DNA of 64,000 bases. Origin: Cervus elaphus. Lineage: Eukaryota > Chordata > Mammalia > Artiodactyla > Cervidae. Below the pieces are notes generated by a model. The model did no database searches and was not told the DNA's origin. It worked only from the letters and a program-made list of their open reading frames with translations. Positions 1 to 10,812 of the stretch are shown in pieces. The stretch lies in NCBI RefSeq assembly GCF_910594005.1, contig NC_057848.1, positions 47,385,616 to 47,449,615 on the forward strand. The letters are read 5' to 3'. Both the position numbers and the translations under genes were made by a program. How positions within the stretch are numbered: the first letter of the stretch is position 1; each line of letters opens with the position of its first letter.

Positions 1-249
1 CTGGGGACCAGTGGGAGCCACAGCCAGGAAGAAGTTCCCAGAAGACCCCAGGGGACTGTTCCCCTGGGGGACAGCAGAAACCAGAATCAGGAGAGAGATC
101 TAGAGAGATTCCAGAGGATTCTCCCCCTGGAGTACAATAGAAGTCACAAGCAAGAAGATCCAGAGAGACCCCAGGGGACTGACCACCTGGGAGTCAGCAG
201 AAGCCAGAGCCAGGAAGGAGGTCCAGAGAGGCCTCAGGCTACTGCCCAG
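1..249 (+). repeat. Coding tandem repeat, four units of about 60-63 bp
   Basis: Units start at 1, 64, 127 and 187 and each begins CTG GG/GA. Each unit encodes about 21 residues with Gln/Glu/Arg/Pro-rich content. Units differ by many substitutions, so this is an old coding minisatellite inside the TEX13-like frame; it probably continues upstream of the window. Confidence 0.75.
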
Positions 250-525
250 GGGGACAGGTGGAGCCATGATGGGAGAGAAAACCCAGAGAAACAACAGCCT
301 CAGGAGCAGAAGACCGAGAAACTGAAAGGGAAAGAAGCCTCAGAATCACACCACAAGGAGAAGTCTGCCTCAGGTTGCAGTTCAGTGAATTGGAAGTGCC
401 CATGGTGTAAAGTGATGAATTTTCCGTGGTGCAAGTCCTGCTATAAATACAGGAAAGTCTGCAGGGCAGTTGGGAGTGGAGGCCCGGACTCAGGACAAAC
501 TCACCAATTTCAGGAAGGTAAGTAA
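1..525 (+). CDS. TEX13D: TEX13-family protein (TEX13D-like), C-terminal 174 residues, 5' end outside window
   Basis: Frame 1 is open from the first base to a TAA at 523-525, so the start lies upstream of the window. Seen: four tandem units of 20-21 residues (units begin at 1, 64, 127 and 187), each opening with a Leu-Gly-like pair and carrying an S-x-S/N-Q-E core and a P-E-R-P-Q end. A Lys/Glu/Gln-rich linker follows, then a short Cys-rich module with the core WKCPWCKVMNF (window codons 131-141). The module resembles the RanBP2-type zinc finger that ends TEX13 proteins (testis-expressed, possibly RNA-binding). Its fourth ligand position is Tyr (TAC at 448-450) instead of Cys, although extra cysteines at codons 144 and 154 could substitute. 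From memory, TEX13D lies next to SH2D1A in Xq25, which supports the symbol; TEX13C or an unnamed paralogue remains possible. No frameshift is visible in this part. Confidence 0.65.
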   Translation: MGTSGSHSQEEVPRRPQGTVPLGDSRNQNQERDLERFQRILPLEYNRSHKQEDPERPQGTDHLGVSRSQSQEGGPERPQATAQGDRWSHDGRENPEKQQPQEQKTEKLKGKEASESHHKEKSASGCSSVNWKCPWCKVMNFPWCKSCYKYRKVCRAVGSGGPDSGQTHQFQEGK

Positions 526-708
526 GAATGGAAACACTCCAAAGAAAATCCAATTTCCTAAGAACTCAGACTCTTTTGATAAGAAAGTACTCATTTACTT
601 TACAGAAAATGTGAAACCAAAATTATGATATAAAAAATTAAAGTAATTCATTATCCCATTACCTAAATAACAACTTTTTATCATTGTGGGTATACATATA
701 CATGTAAA

Positions 709-937
709 TAACGTGCATGCTCAGTGGCTTCAGTCATGTCCGACTCTTTGTGACCCTGTGGACTGTAGCCTGTCAGGCTCCTCTGTCCATGGGATTCTCT
801 GGGCAAGAATACTGGAGTGGGCTACCATTGCCCTCCTCCAGGGGATCTTCCTGATCCAGCGATAAAACCCAAGTTTCTTATGTCTCCTGCATTGGCAGGT
901 GGATTCTTTATCACTAGTGCCACCTGGAAAGCCCACA
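709..937 (-). repeat. Bov-tA SINE
   Basis: On the minus strand this reads as a tRNA-like head followed by the Bov-A body. On + one sees the typical block CATGTCCGACTCTTTGTGAC, then the ATACTGGAGTGGG block and the GGGGATCTTCC block, ending in the CCACCTGGAAAGCCC edge. Ruminant-specific family. Confidence 0.85.
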
Positions 938-944
938 CATAAAT

Positions 945-946
945 AC

Positions 947-992
<46 letters not shown>
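945..992. repeat. (TG/TA)n microsatellite
   Basis: A short TG run passes into about 18 TA units. It abuts the 3' side of the Bov-tA element and is expected to be length-polymorphic. Confidence 0.9.
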
Positions 993-994
<2 letters not shown>

Positions 995-1191
995 TTTTCA
1001 TTTACTTGAAGAAAGATGGATGGCTTTTAAGTATCATACTCTAAGGAATTTCTCCTAATTGAATTTATGTTCCCAGGTGCTGAATTCTACATGGTTGATA
1101 CTGATTGATTGACATCCCAGAGAAGCTGAGGTCAAGACTTTTATTTTTCCTTTTTCACTCTTTTCTGTTTTCTTTCTTAAAAAAGAGAAAT

Positions 1192-1470
1192 TATTTATTT
1201 ATTTATGGCTGGCCATGCTGGGTCTTCATTGCTGCTCATGGGCTATCTTGTTGCAGCCAGAGGGATCTACTCTTCTTTGGGTTGTGTGGGCTTCTCATTA
1301 TGGTGGCTTCTCTTGTTTCAGAGCCCAGGCTCTAAAGCTCTCAGGCTCAATAGTTGTAGTGCATGGGCTTAGTTGCATAATGTGGGATCTTCCCAGACCA
1401 GGGCTGGAACCTGTGTCCCCTGCAATGGCAGGTGGATTCGTAACTATTGGACCACAACGGAAGTCCCTCT
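1192..1470 (-). repeat. CHR-type tRNA-Glu SINE, long form
   Basis: Reads in reverse from the promoter-like edge GGACTTCCGTTGTGG (minus) through the intact body to an A/T-rich tail (TTTATTTATTTAT on +). The long body with the TGCTGCTCATGGGCT-type segment marks the full-length cetartiodactyl CHR family. Confidence 0.8.
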
Positions 1471-3861
1471 GTTTTCTTATTAATCTTGTTTTCCAGAAAA
1501 TGCCATGTCTTTGGCTTGAAACAGCCATGCATTTTTAGTTATAAGCTATACTGAATTTTAGGAACCCTGCTGTTCCTTGAAAATGCTATTGTTCATTTGT
1601 TAACTACTGCAAAGCTCATGTTTACTTCTTGTTTTTGTTTTTTAAGTTTTACAGGTGAGAGTGTGTTTTTATGTTTCTGAGCCCTACAGAATTTGCTTCT
1701 TCTGAAGAATCTGAACCTATCCCGTTGGATCTTCCAAGAGCCTAAGACATAATCCTCATTTCTTTCTGACCCATACCACGGTGAGGCCCCACACTGACTG
1801 GATCTGAGAAGAGAGAAAAGTCAGGAAAGAAGAGATGCTTTGGCACTTGGGAGAAAAGGAGGGCAAAAGAATTTTGTTAGGATTTAATTTCTCTGTTGGG
1901 ACAAGGAATTCAGAGTTGAAGGATGAAGTGTTAAGTTGTATAGATGATAGCAAATTTGTTGAATTTCATTTAATTCATTAAACAAATAGTTATTTTCTGA
2001 TATGTGTTAGAAGCTAGAGTTATATGTTAATATCTGGTGCATACCCTGTAACCTGATTTGGTGAGTTTGGTTAGACAACAGGAGAGAGCCAACTTTGGGA
2101 TACATTTTATATCCGGAGTGATTTCTTTGTCTCTTATGTCATGTGGCCTTTGGTTAACGCAGTTGAAATAGTATCCAGATTATTTCTGTAGTTCTGGGGG
2201 CAAGAACAAAGAGATTTTTGTGGATGGACTTGATTTGCTAACAGCTCATCTCGTTGGTCCCAGATGACACAAATGAGTAATGGCAAAGAGCAGGAAAGTG
2301 CCCTCACAAAAGTGCAGGCAAGACTTTTCTGATACTCCTGATTTCCTCCCTCGAGAGGGACAGCTAGTTTCCTGGTTGCCTGAAAGACCACTGAGTGACT
2401 GTCTTAAAGAAGTGCTTGGGGGAGTGTTGGCGACACAGCTTCAGGCAGCCACCATCCCAAGGCCCTTTCCATCCAGTGGATGAAGAACAAAATGTGTTCT
2501 AAGGACAGACATCGTGCTGTGGATGGTGCTTCTCTTGGGAGGACTAATTGGATTAAAAGTAGAACTGGACTGGGACAAGAACTCTTGAGAATGCCCTTGG
2601 GCCCTTCTCTTCCACTTTGTGTGTTCTCTGCAGGCCCTCTGCTCCCCTGAGGCAGCTGCTGCAAGCCAGGGGGAGCCAGGGTGGAGCCCAGGGGCTGCGA
2701 AGTCAGATCAGCCTCCAGTCTGAACAAGAGGTGTCCTTGAGTTCCCCCTGGAGATTCCAGCTCACCAGGCTCAGCCTTTGTCAGAGGTTTCCTATTTCTA
2801 ACTAGTAATAAAGAGTGTTCACTTACCTGCTGTGTCTTATATGTTGTGTGTACCGAGGGGCAGGTTTGCTCAGAAGTGGTGTTTTAAATCTGCCTCTTCC
2901 CTCCATCCCACTGAGGTGACTGGAGAATTCAATTTCATTCACTATTTAAGGGCCCCTCCTCTTTCTGTGAGTTACTCAAGAATTAGGGGGAGGGACTTCT
3001 GTGAGGTCTGCAGTCCATTGTGATTGTCCCTGCTCCCCTCACTGTCCAAGTCCTTGAAGGTGGGCTTCTCTGCTACTCCTGAGCCCATGGGGCACGAGAG
3101 GGGAGGAGAGGTTAGGTGAGCTGAGAAGGGGACTTCTGCTTAGGCTGGGAGCCCTAGTGCCTCCTTACCTGCACCAAGAAGCCATTTCCCTGAGGCTGTC
3201 TCCCAGAAGTGCCTTGAACAGAAATTTCTGCCCTGCAGGGCACTCAACCCTCCCTCCTATGCACAATCCCATCAAGGTGCTCAGGATTCTGGAGAAGAGC
3301 CAGGTTTAGCCAGTTGGCTAACTTGGCCAATGTTTCCGGAGGCAAAAGGGATAGAGTCTGGCTCCCTGCTTGCTGTAAAGACACACAGGGCAGAGAAAAG
3401 ACATGAAACTGCCCCACCAGCGTCCTCGCTCCCAGGGTCCTGATTACTGGGAGGCCTTGGTTATTTGGGAGGGCACTGGGGCGGAAGGGGACCATCGGGA
3501 ACATCAACATAAAGCTAAGCTTTCTGGGTTGGAGCCCTGGTTTTGTGATACACTTGTGTATGCTGATAACTCCCTGGAATTCTGGGAAGAGGAGATTTTG
3601 GAATTTTCCAGCATAATCCATTTTGGTGTACCAGCAGATCATTTTAGATCTCACTACATTTGCTGCATTTATGGTTTCATATGGACTCTGCTATTCATTG
3701 GTATACCTTTAGGTCTGCATGAAAGTATTCACCCTGTGCATAGCTTTTATATAGTTAATATAACTGTCTTTCAGGGCTGAATTTTCCCAAAGCAACCGGA
3801 ATAACTGAGGCTGTCAAATCACTACTTTCTTCTGGGTTGGGTACACACAGGAAAAGGCAGG

Positions 3862-3985
3862 AGGTTTTTGAGGCAAGAACCTGGGCTTTGGAATTAGAGA
3901 GACTTGAGTTCAGATACTTGCTCTGCTATTCACTAGCTTTGTGACCTTAAACAAGTTACTGAACTTCTCTGAACCCCAGTGAGTG
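3862..3985 (+). repeat. MIR SINE
   Basis: Typical MIR core: a CTTGAGTTCAGATACTTGCTCTGC-like block, then TAGCTTTGTGACCTTAAACAAGT and a CTTCTCTGAACC-like end. Ancient mammalian SINE. Confidence 0.75.
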
Positions 3986-4059
3986 GCTGTTCCTTTTCCC
4001 TGCCCTTAAGGTTCTGCTCTGGATGATGTAGTAATGAATATATGGGATTATTAATGATC

Positions 4060-4275
4060 GTAACAGTTACCATTGAGTGCTTACTATGTACTAGGCACTC
4101 TAAGCACATTACCCTTTTGGTGACTGTATTATTAGTTCTTCCAAGTGAATATTATTATCCCCATTTTACAGATGTGGTAACTCAATACTGAAATTTGGGA
4201 GTTGGTGAAGCCTGGGTTCAAAATGATATTTTACTGATTCTGACATCTGCGCTCTCACCATTGTAACACACTGCC
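4060..4275 (-). repeat. MIR SINE, reversed
   Basis: On + one sees TGAGTGCTTACTATGTACTAGGCACT and later ATTATTATCCCCATTTTACAGATG, the reverse complement of the MIR 3' half. The element adjoins the forward MIR just upstream. Confidence 0.7.
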
Positions 4276-4590
4276 TTAACCTTTTACCTTTATTAAGTGA
4301 TATACTTGTAAATTAACATGGATTATCAATGCCTAAGCCCAATGAAATGACTAATGGAGAGACTTTGAAGCGTAGTGGCAATCTGGTGGTCAGGAGCTGC
4401 TCTTTTAGAATCTCTCAGGCTTTGGGATATATGACCATCTAGGCTGCCAGTAAGTAGGACCACTAATTATTTCAGGACTGAAAAAAAAAAAAAAAGAGGG
4501 GCAGTAATTTAGGCAGTGGGAATGACTTGTATTAGATTCAACAGACCGGCCTTATGAAAAGGTCATTAAGCCTAGTTCAATATTAAGATA

Positions 4591-4710
4591 GGTACTTCCC
4601 TGGTGGTCCAATGGTTAAGACTCTGGGCTTTCACTGTATGGGGTGCGGGTTTGATCCCTGGTCGGGGAACTAAGATCCCACATGCCACGTGGCGTGGACA
4701 AGAAAAAAAT
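4591..4710 (+). repeat. CHR-type SINE with target duplication
   Basis: Head block ACTTCCCTGGTGGTCCAATG, B-box region GGGTTTGATCCCTGG, then ACTAAGATCCCACATGCC and an A-rich tail. It is flanked by TATTAAGATA at 4581-4590 and again at about 4712-4721, a target-site duplication. Confidence 0.9.
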
Positions 4711-4743
4711 ACTATTAAGATAGAGCCCATCTTGCTTATCTAA

Positions 4744-5060
4744 AGTGAAAGTGAAAGTTGCTCAGTCATGTCTGACTCTTTGCAACCCCATGGACTGTAT
4801 AGTCCATGAAGTTCTCCAGGCCAGAATACTGGAGTGGGTAGCCTTTCCCTTCTCCAGGGGATCTTTCCAACCCAGGGTTCGAACCCAGGTCTCCCACATT
4901 GCAGGTGGATTCTTTACCAGCTGAGCCACCAGGGAAGCCCAAGAATACTAGAGTGGGTAGCCTATCCCTTCTCCAGCGAATCTGCCCAACCAAGGAATCG
5001 AACCAGGGTCTCCTGCATTGCAGGTGGATTCTTTACCAACTGAGCTATCAGGGAAGCCAA
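4744..5060 (-). repeat. Bov-tA SINE with duplicated head segment
   Basis: A Bov-tA on the minus strand occupies 4744-4940. A second partial copy of its body and tRNA-like head follows directly (4941-5060), repeating the ATACT-GAGTGGGTAGCCTTTCCC block and the GCATTGCAGGTGGATTCTTTACCA block. The arrangement looks like an internal tandem duplication or dimer. Confidence 0.8.
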
Positions 5061-5759
5061 CAGCTTATCTAAAGTTGGTCTGAATTACTCAGTTTTTGTT
5101 TTAAGTGGGTAAGGTGCCAGTTCTAACAGTCCAGTAAGTTATGTCTATGTACTTTTCAGTGAGTAAGTAGGGGGAAAGGAGACTTCAAGTCTCCAGACAT
5201 GTTGCAAACCGGGTAATGGAATCAATGTTTTTAAAATTGTGGTACCAAATCTATGATGGGATGGGAGAGAAAGACATAATTTCCTTATCGCAAGTTTTGT
5301 AAAGTCTCAACACTAAATAGTAGCAGACTTTTATTATGTGGTGCGGGCATTGTGTGCAGCACTCCTGAGTGGTTACGTCGCTTCTAGCATGTGACAGAGT
5401 GAGGGCGCTAAACTTCACATAAACTTTAGCATACCGAACCACCCTGGCCTGTGACCTTCTGAAGTTGCTGTAGAACAGAATTTCTCATTGACTATGTTTG
5501 TTCTTCAGTACTTAAGACAAGTGCTCAAGACCATGATGAAACCGGTGTAGGAAGTGCTGTTGCACTGGTAGCAATATCCCCAGGGGATCTATTTGGTAAA
5601 CCCTGTTTGGTTTGCTGCTGGAAGCACTCTAGCCAATGGACCTCAGAATCCCCCCCGGTAGGTCAGATCCTGGCCCATCTAGCCCAACTTTTCTGGGGCT
5701 TAAAGCAATTGTAGAAAAGCATCATAGCCTCCTTAGGGTCAAGTTTACTTTATTACTAT

Positions 5760-5960
5760 TTTAAAAAATTTTGGCTGCACTTGGTCTTTGTTGTGGTGCA
5801 CAGGCTTTCTGTTAGTTACACCGTGCAGGGACTTCTCTAGTGGCTCATGGGCTTAGTTGCCCCACAGCATGTGGGATCTTAGTTCCCTGACCAGGGATTG
5901 AACCTGAGACCCTCCATTTGAAGGTGGATTCTTAACCACTGGACCACCAGGGAAGTCCCT
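5760..5960 (-). repeat. CHR-type SINE
   Basis: Reverse orientation. On + the TGGCTGCACTTGGTC body leads to TTAGTTCCCTGACCAGGGAT, then CTTAACCACTGGACCACCAG and GGAAGTCCC at the head edge. Confidence 0.85.
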
Positions 5961-7435
5961 TACATCAATTTTTAGATATTAAGAAATGCCAACAGGAGTT
6001 TCTAGCTCTTTACCACTTGATAGGTAAAGCAAACAGCATTCATGGAAAGAAGGCTACCTATGCACTGAGCACGGTGTTAGATTCTGTAGAGGCAATCATT
6101 ATTGCCCTCAGCGGTCTCCTGTTCTGCTCAAAGAAATAAAACAAATATACACCAAACACCAGTTATCAGCCTTTTTTTCAATTGTTGGAACATATTTTCT
6201 GGCCTGCAGATGTTGGTTTTCAAAGGATTCTGTGTATCAAACAGTGTTATTTAACAAATAATTATTTTCTCAGTTAAAATTAAGAAAGTCTGTATAAAGT
6301 TTCCTCACACAAGGTTGATATGATTCCAACTAAGAGCAGTTACTTGCCATTTAAGCTTAGGATTTCTGAGAGGATTCATTGAGTATTGTTATTATTATTA
6401 TTATGACATTCAGCCTAATCACAGGCAAATGGACCATTTTACTAGTCTCTTTGTAATACCGGCAATACAGCCAAATCCATCCTTTACTTAAACTTCTATG
6501 AACTTTGGGAGCACAAATTAGGAGAAAGTTGTATAGGAAGCTGGTAGTTTTAATACATGTTAAATACAGTGAGTGCTAAAAGATTTTAGAGCAGTCTAAG
6601 TTCAGTATGGACCATTTTAGTTTGCAAAGCTTCCGCGATAGATAGTTTCACATTATGTCCTCATTTGACTAAACAGTTGCTAGAAAAGTTGACTTTGTTT
6701 TACTTCAAAATAATATGCAATATTACAGTTTCACTTGTGATATTCTGTAGCTTTTTGTTTTTACGTTTATACCTACTATCTCATGTTTTATTCTTCATTG
6801 TGCACTACATTACAAAAATAATTGCACACAAGGCAAAACTTGTGATTACTTTTTTTGGTAGGCAGTATTAAACCATACTCTAGTGTTTAGAAAATGATGA
6901 CAAAGAGCTCTCTGACGGTTTTGTCTGTAAGAACAAGTTTTAGGATATTTATTCTCATTAAAAAATTTTTTTGTTTGATATACATTTACTTTGATCACTT
7001 CAATAAGCCATATTGGTTCCAGGAAAGAAAAGAATGAGCAAATATTGAAAATTTCATGCCTTTACCATTACAATCCCTGATATTGTCTGGACAGTTTTGA
7101 AACTTCAGAACACATATGACCTGCTTTGTAAAAGACTCATACTATTGGACTCCCTGCTGATCGATGTTTCTAACATTTTTTCATGAAATATTTATTACTG
7201 ATAAGGAAAAGAAAAATAATGCCGATATTGCATCTGTAACTACAAAATGCATTTAGAAATCCACCAATAGCTATTTTGCTTGCTGGGATATATTTCACTT
7301 GTATTTACTGAGCTGCTTAGGGAAACATTTATATAGTCCATTTCATTGCCAAATTTTGGTGTTTGTAGTGTATAGATCAAAGCGGTCATCTATGTTTTTC
7401 AAAGCATCAGAGATTTTGTAAAAAATGCTCAGGCC

Positions 7436-7452
7436 AAAAAAAAAAAAAAAAA
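7436..7452. repeat. Poly(A) tract
   Basis: An uninterrupted A run of about 17 bases just upstream of the CHR element at 7477. Confidence 0.9.
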
Positions 7453-7476
7453 ATGTACGGACAAAATAGTCTCTGT

Positions 7477-7747
7477 GGGGACCTGCCTATCCCCACTTGT
7501 AGTCCAGTGGTTGAGAATCCACTTTCCAATGCAGCAGACGTGGGTTCCATTCCTGGTCAGGGAACTAAGATCCCACATGCCGTGGGGCAACTAAGCCTGT
7601 GCACTGCAACTAGAGAGGCCCACACGCTACAACGACTGAGTCCGTGAAGTCTAGAATGCTCGCTCCACAATTAGAGAAAGCCTTAGGGCTACAACAAAGA
7701 GCCAGCACAACCAAAAATAAATAAAGAAATAAATTAATTAATTAAAG
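7477..7747 (+). repeat. CHR-type SINE, long form
   Basis: Head CCACTTGTAGTCCAGTGG, then GGTTCCATTCCTGGTCAGGG and ACTAAGATCCCACATGCCG. The long body GCAACTAAGCCTGTGCACTG continues to an AAATAAATAAAG-type tail. The opening bases are diverged. Confidence 0.85.
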
Positions 7748-8844
7748 AAAAATGGTTTTTTAAATTGTAGTCTCTTGGACTTTAATCTTTTAGTTTAAGC
7801 GTTAGTTGTGGAACCATTTTTGAGCTTCCAAGAAAGAGAATAGATTTTTATAAGGAAAGCTGGAGCCTCCCCTACAAAGAAGTGCTATTTTTTGTATTTA
7901 TATCATATTCTGAGTGCCCCCACCGAGGATGAAGGGAAGTAGAAAAAAGATTCAGTCATGGTCCAGAGACAATGGGTTTGATGAGAACATCAAAGAGCTC
8001 CATGATGATTTATGTCTGTCAGGTGATGAGTTGTGGGATGTGAAGAATTGTTTCCAAAAACCCAAATGAGGCAGACCACAGGATTGTCGTTGGTAAACAA
8101 TGAATGTGAAAGAAGTCAATGTCAGAAATGATATACTCCTTGAGACAAATAAGAAGCTACACTTTGCAGAGGGTTCTTTCAACAAAGGGAAAAAGGAAGG
8201 GGAAAGCAAGGGAGCTAACTACGTGCAAATGCCGTGTTAGGATCTGGGTGTATAAAGAGGAATACGACATCATTCTTGTTTTCTAGGAGTGCAAAGCCTA
8301 GTGGGAAAAAGAAACTTTGAGTGTCTCTTAGTTTTCAGACAGATCACGTATGTCATTTCACTTTTATCTTCACAGGGAAAGATAAGTAAAAACTGACTAG
8401 ACATGGCCTTTATTTGATCTAGAAAAAGACTTGGGCAATAAGAATTTACCAGTATATTCGGGTCTGCCCAGTGTACAAGATGCCTGGACCACTTAAAAAA
8501 CAAATGACTCAGGGATCTATTACTTTGCATGGATAAGCTGGTGATCCAGATCCCAGACTTTGAAGCCTAGACGAATAGACCTTGACTCTGTACGAACCTT
8601 CCATGGCCTACTGCCTAACAAGGCTCAGGATAGAACAGTGTATCTGACCTCATAAGACATATATAGATAGACATAGACATGCTACAAGTCAGGGCATGGG
8701 AACATTTGACAGTTGAGAAGTGTGAGAAGAATATTCTAGAAGTCAAAATTACAGTTTCTAGATAGGAAACTGAAGCCTGACCAATCTGGTGCAATGACCT
8801 CAGAATTAATATTGGGAGGCAGAGGAGGATATGGGGAGATGCAC

Positions 8845-9078
8845 AGGCTGTGAGGTCAGCAACCTGTGTTCAAATCCAGGGCCTGACACTGACCAGTTGT
8901 GAAACCTTAAGCAGGCTATCCAGATCTCTGAGTTTTGGCTTCCTCATTGGTAAAATAAGGATAATAATAATATTTGCTTCAGAGGGTTGTTGATATAAAT
9001 AAATGAGATAATTCATGCAACGTGCTTAGCAGGAGTGCCTGGAATGTAGTATTTGGTTAACAAATATATAAAACCTCA
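8845..9078 (+). repeat. MIR SINE
   Basis: Shows the MIR order: GTGTTCAAATCCAGGGCCTG, a TTCCTCATTGGTAAAATAAGG block, a GGGTTGTTG block and GCTTAGCAGGAGTGCCTGGA. Nearly full length. Confidence 0.8.
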
Positions 9079-9229
9079 GAAGCAGGCAGAGTTTCAGCTA
9101 GAATTAGGGAGTACCTTCTGAGTCATGAAGGAGGTAAGCTTTGGACAAGTAAATGGAACTACATGCAGCAGACAGAAAGATAAAGACTTGGCTGTCTCAA
9201 GCAGGTTGTGCAGATTTAGAATATAAACC

Positions 9230-9690
9230 GAGTTAGATGTCCCACTAGTGTGCCCCTAGAGCCCCATCCCTCCCTCTATGACAGCTCTTAATGAGTGAAT
9301 TTTAATTGTTTACTTGTCTGTCTTCACTGGACTATGAGTTATATGAGTTCAGGTTTATGCTTTTCCTCTCTCTGACCTAAGTAGCTACCGCAGTGACCGT
9401 CATACAGTGCTCATGCTCAGTTGCCCAGTTCTGTCTGACTCTTTGCGACCCCATAGACTGTAGCCCGCCAGGTTCCTCTGTCCATGGAATTCTCTAGGCA
9501 AGAATATTGGAGCGGGTTGCTGTTTCCTTCTCCAGGGGATCTTCCCAACCCAGGGATCGAACTCGAATCTCCTGTGTCTCCTGCCTCGGCAGGTGGATTC
9601 TTTACCACTGGGAAGCCCCCATCATACAATATGACCTGGGAAGCCCCTGTCATACAGTAGATGCTCATAAATGTTGGTTGAAAGAATAAA
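9230..9690 (+). repeat. L2 3' end split by a Bov-tA insertion
   Basis: The L2 tail (ACTGGACTATGAGTT block) stops at GTCATACAGT near 9400. It resumes after a second GTCATACAGT near 9651 with AGATGCTCATAAATGTTGGTTG. The 10-bp direct repeat is the target duplication of the SINE between. Confidence 0.7.
9407..9645 (-). repeat. Bov-tA SINE inserted in L2
   Basis: Minus-strand Bov-tA with CTGACTCTTTGCGACCCCAT, AGAATATTGGAGCGGGTTGC and CCCAGGGATCGAACTCGAAT blocks on +. The head edge contains a small extra duplication of the GGGAAGCCCC segment. Confidence 0.85.
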
Positions 9691-10454
9691 CATTTTTTAG
9701 AGGCTTAAATGAGCACACACAACACTGTTTCTGAATCTTGACTTACAAAAGGGTATTAGGAAAATTAACCTCATAGATAAACCAACATATTATCATAAGA
9801 AGGTGTCCCCTTTTTTAAAAAACACTTTTATTTTTTTCTTGTCTCATTTTTGTAAAGGAAGTGAATTTCAGTAAGAGAGAATGTGTAAACTCACCACAGG
9901 TGACAATATTATAACACTGTCACAGGAGAATTCACACCTATAGATGAGCTAGTTGAAGAACAAAGTTAGTTTTGAAAGGTTAGAGAAAAAGATTTTGAAA
10001 TGTCAGATCCACTCTATAAAACTAACCACCCTTGCCATCATCCTTTTAATCTAACTGGGTTTGAGAATAGCCTAGGGCATTTGAAATGAAGACAATTAAC
10101 ACCTCAGACAGGGCATCCACACACAATATACTGTCACCTCTCAGAGACCTCAGGAGGTGGCACGTTTAGATAAGAAGATACTTTTGACCTTGGCTGACAG
10201 TTTGTCAATGCTTTTATATTTGATTTAAAAGACATTTATATTCTAAAAGGCTGTCGTTTGCTTAAACTGTGAAGTTCTCTTCCTTTTCCTCATGATTTTT
10301 ATTTCTTAGTTTATTTAAAAACAACAAGAATGAAAATGTTTTCTTTGCTGGGTGAGACCTGAGGAAACAACTCTTGCTGCTTGCATTTAAATGAGTTCAG
10401 TCCATCCCTCCTCTGGCTCTCTCTAAAGAAGGCTTGGCTTTTGTTTAAAGCCCA

Positions 10455-10575
10455 GAATGTTAAAGTTGGAAGTAGCCTTAGGGGTCATCTGGTTCAACAC
10501 CTTTTAACAGATGGAGAAAATGAGGCTCAGAGAGAGGAAATGATTTAGTAGCAAACTATGGAGTGTAATCAGACT
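10455..10575 (+). repeat. Ancient MIR/L3-type fragment
   Basis: Contains TTAGGGGTCATCTGGTTCAA and GATGGAGAAAATGAGGCTCA, typical of very old mammalian interspersed repeats. The exact family is uncertain by eye. A 20-base A run follows at about 10596. Confidence 0.5.
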
Positions 10576-10684
10576 CTCATAATTGCTGTGGGCCAAAAAA
10601 AAAAAAAAAAAAAAGTGGACCAGAGGCATGTAGGATCAAATTTGTGTGTGTGTATTTTTTCCTCTTATTTTCTTGCGAGCACTA

Positions 10685-10812
10685 ATTTCACTCTCTCAAC
10701 AAATATATTTGGCATCTAATATGTTCCAGATACTGAAGATACAGTGGTGACCACGGCACACAGAATCCTGCCATCATGGACCCTATGTTCTAGTGCAGGA
10801 GACAGACAATGA
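10685..10812 (+). repeat. L2 3' fragment
   Basis: Resembles the L2 tail: ATATGTTCCAGATACTGAAG, ATACAGTGGTGACCACGGCA, and an ATCATGGACCCTATGTTCTA segment followed by GGAGACAGACAATGAAC. Confidence 0.7.

Noticed and set aside
730..948. Minus-strand 72-residue frame
   Set aside because: It is the recurring translation of a Bov-tA SINE; the same peptide pattern appears at 4766, 9417, 16471, 27904 and 52917.
3244..3780. Overlapping 136- and 125-residue frames on opposite strands
   Set aside because: No domain, no conserved composition and mutual overlap; consistent with chance open frames.
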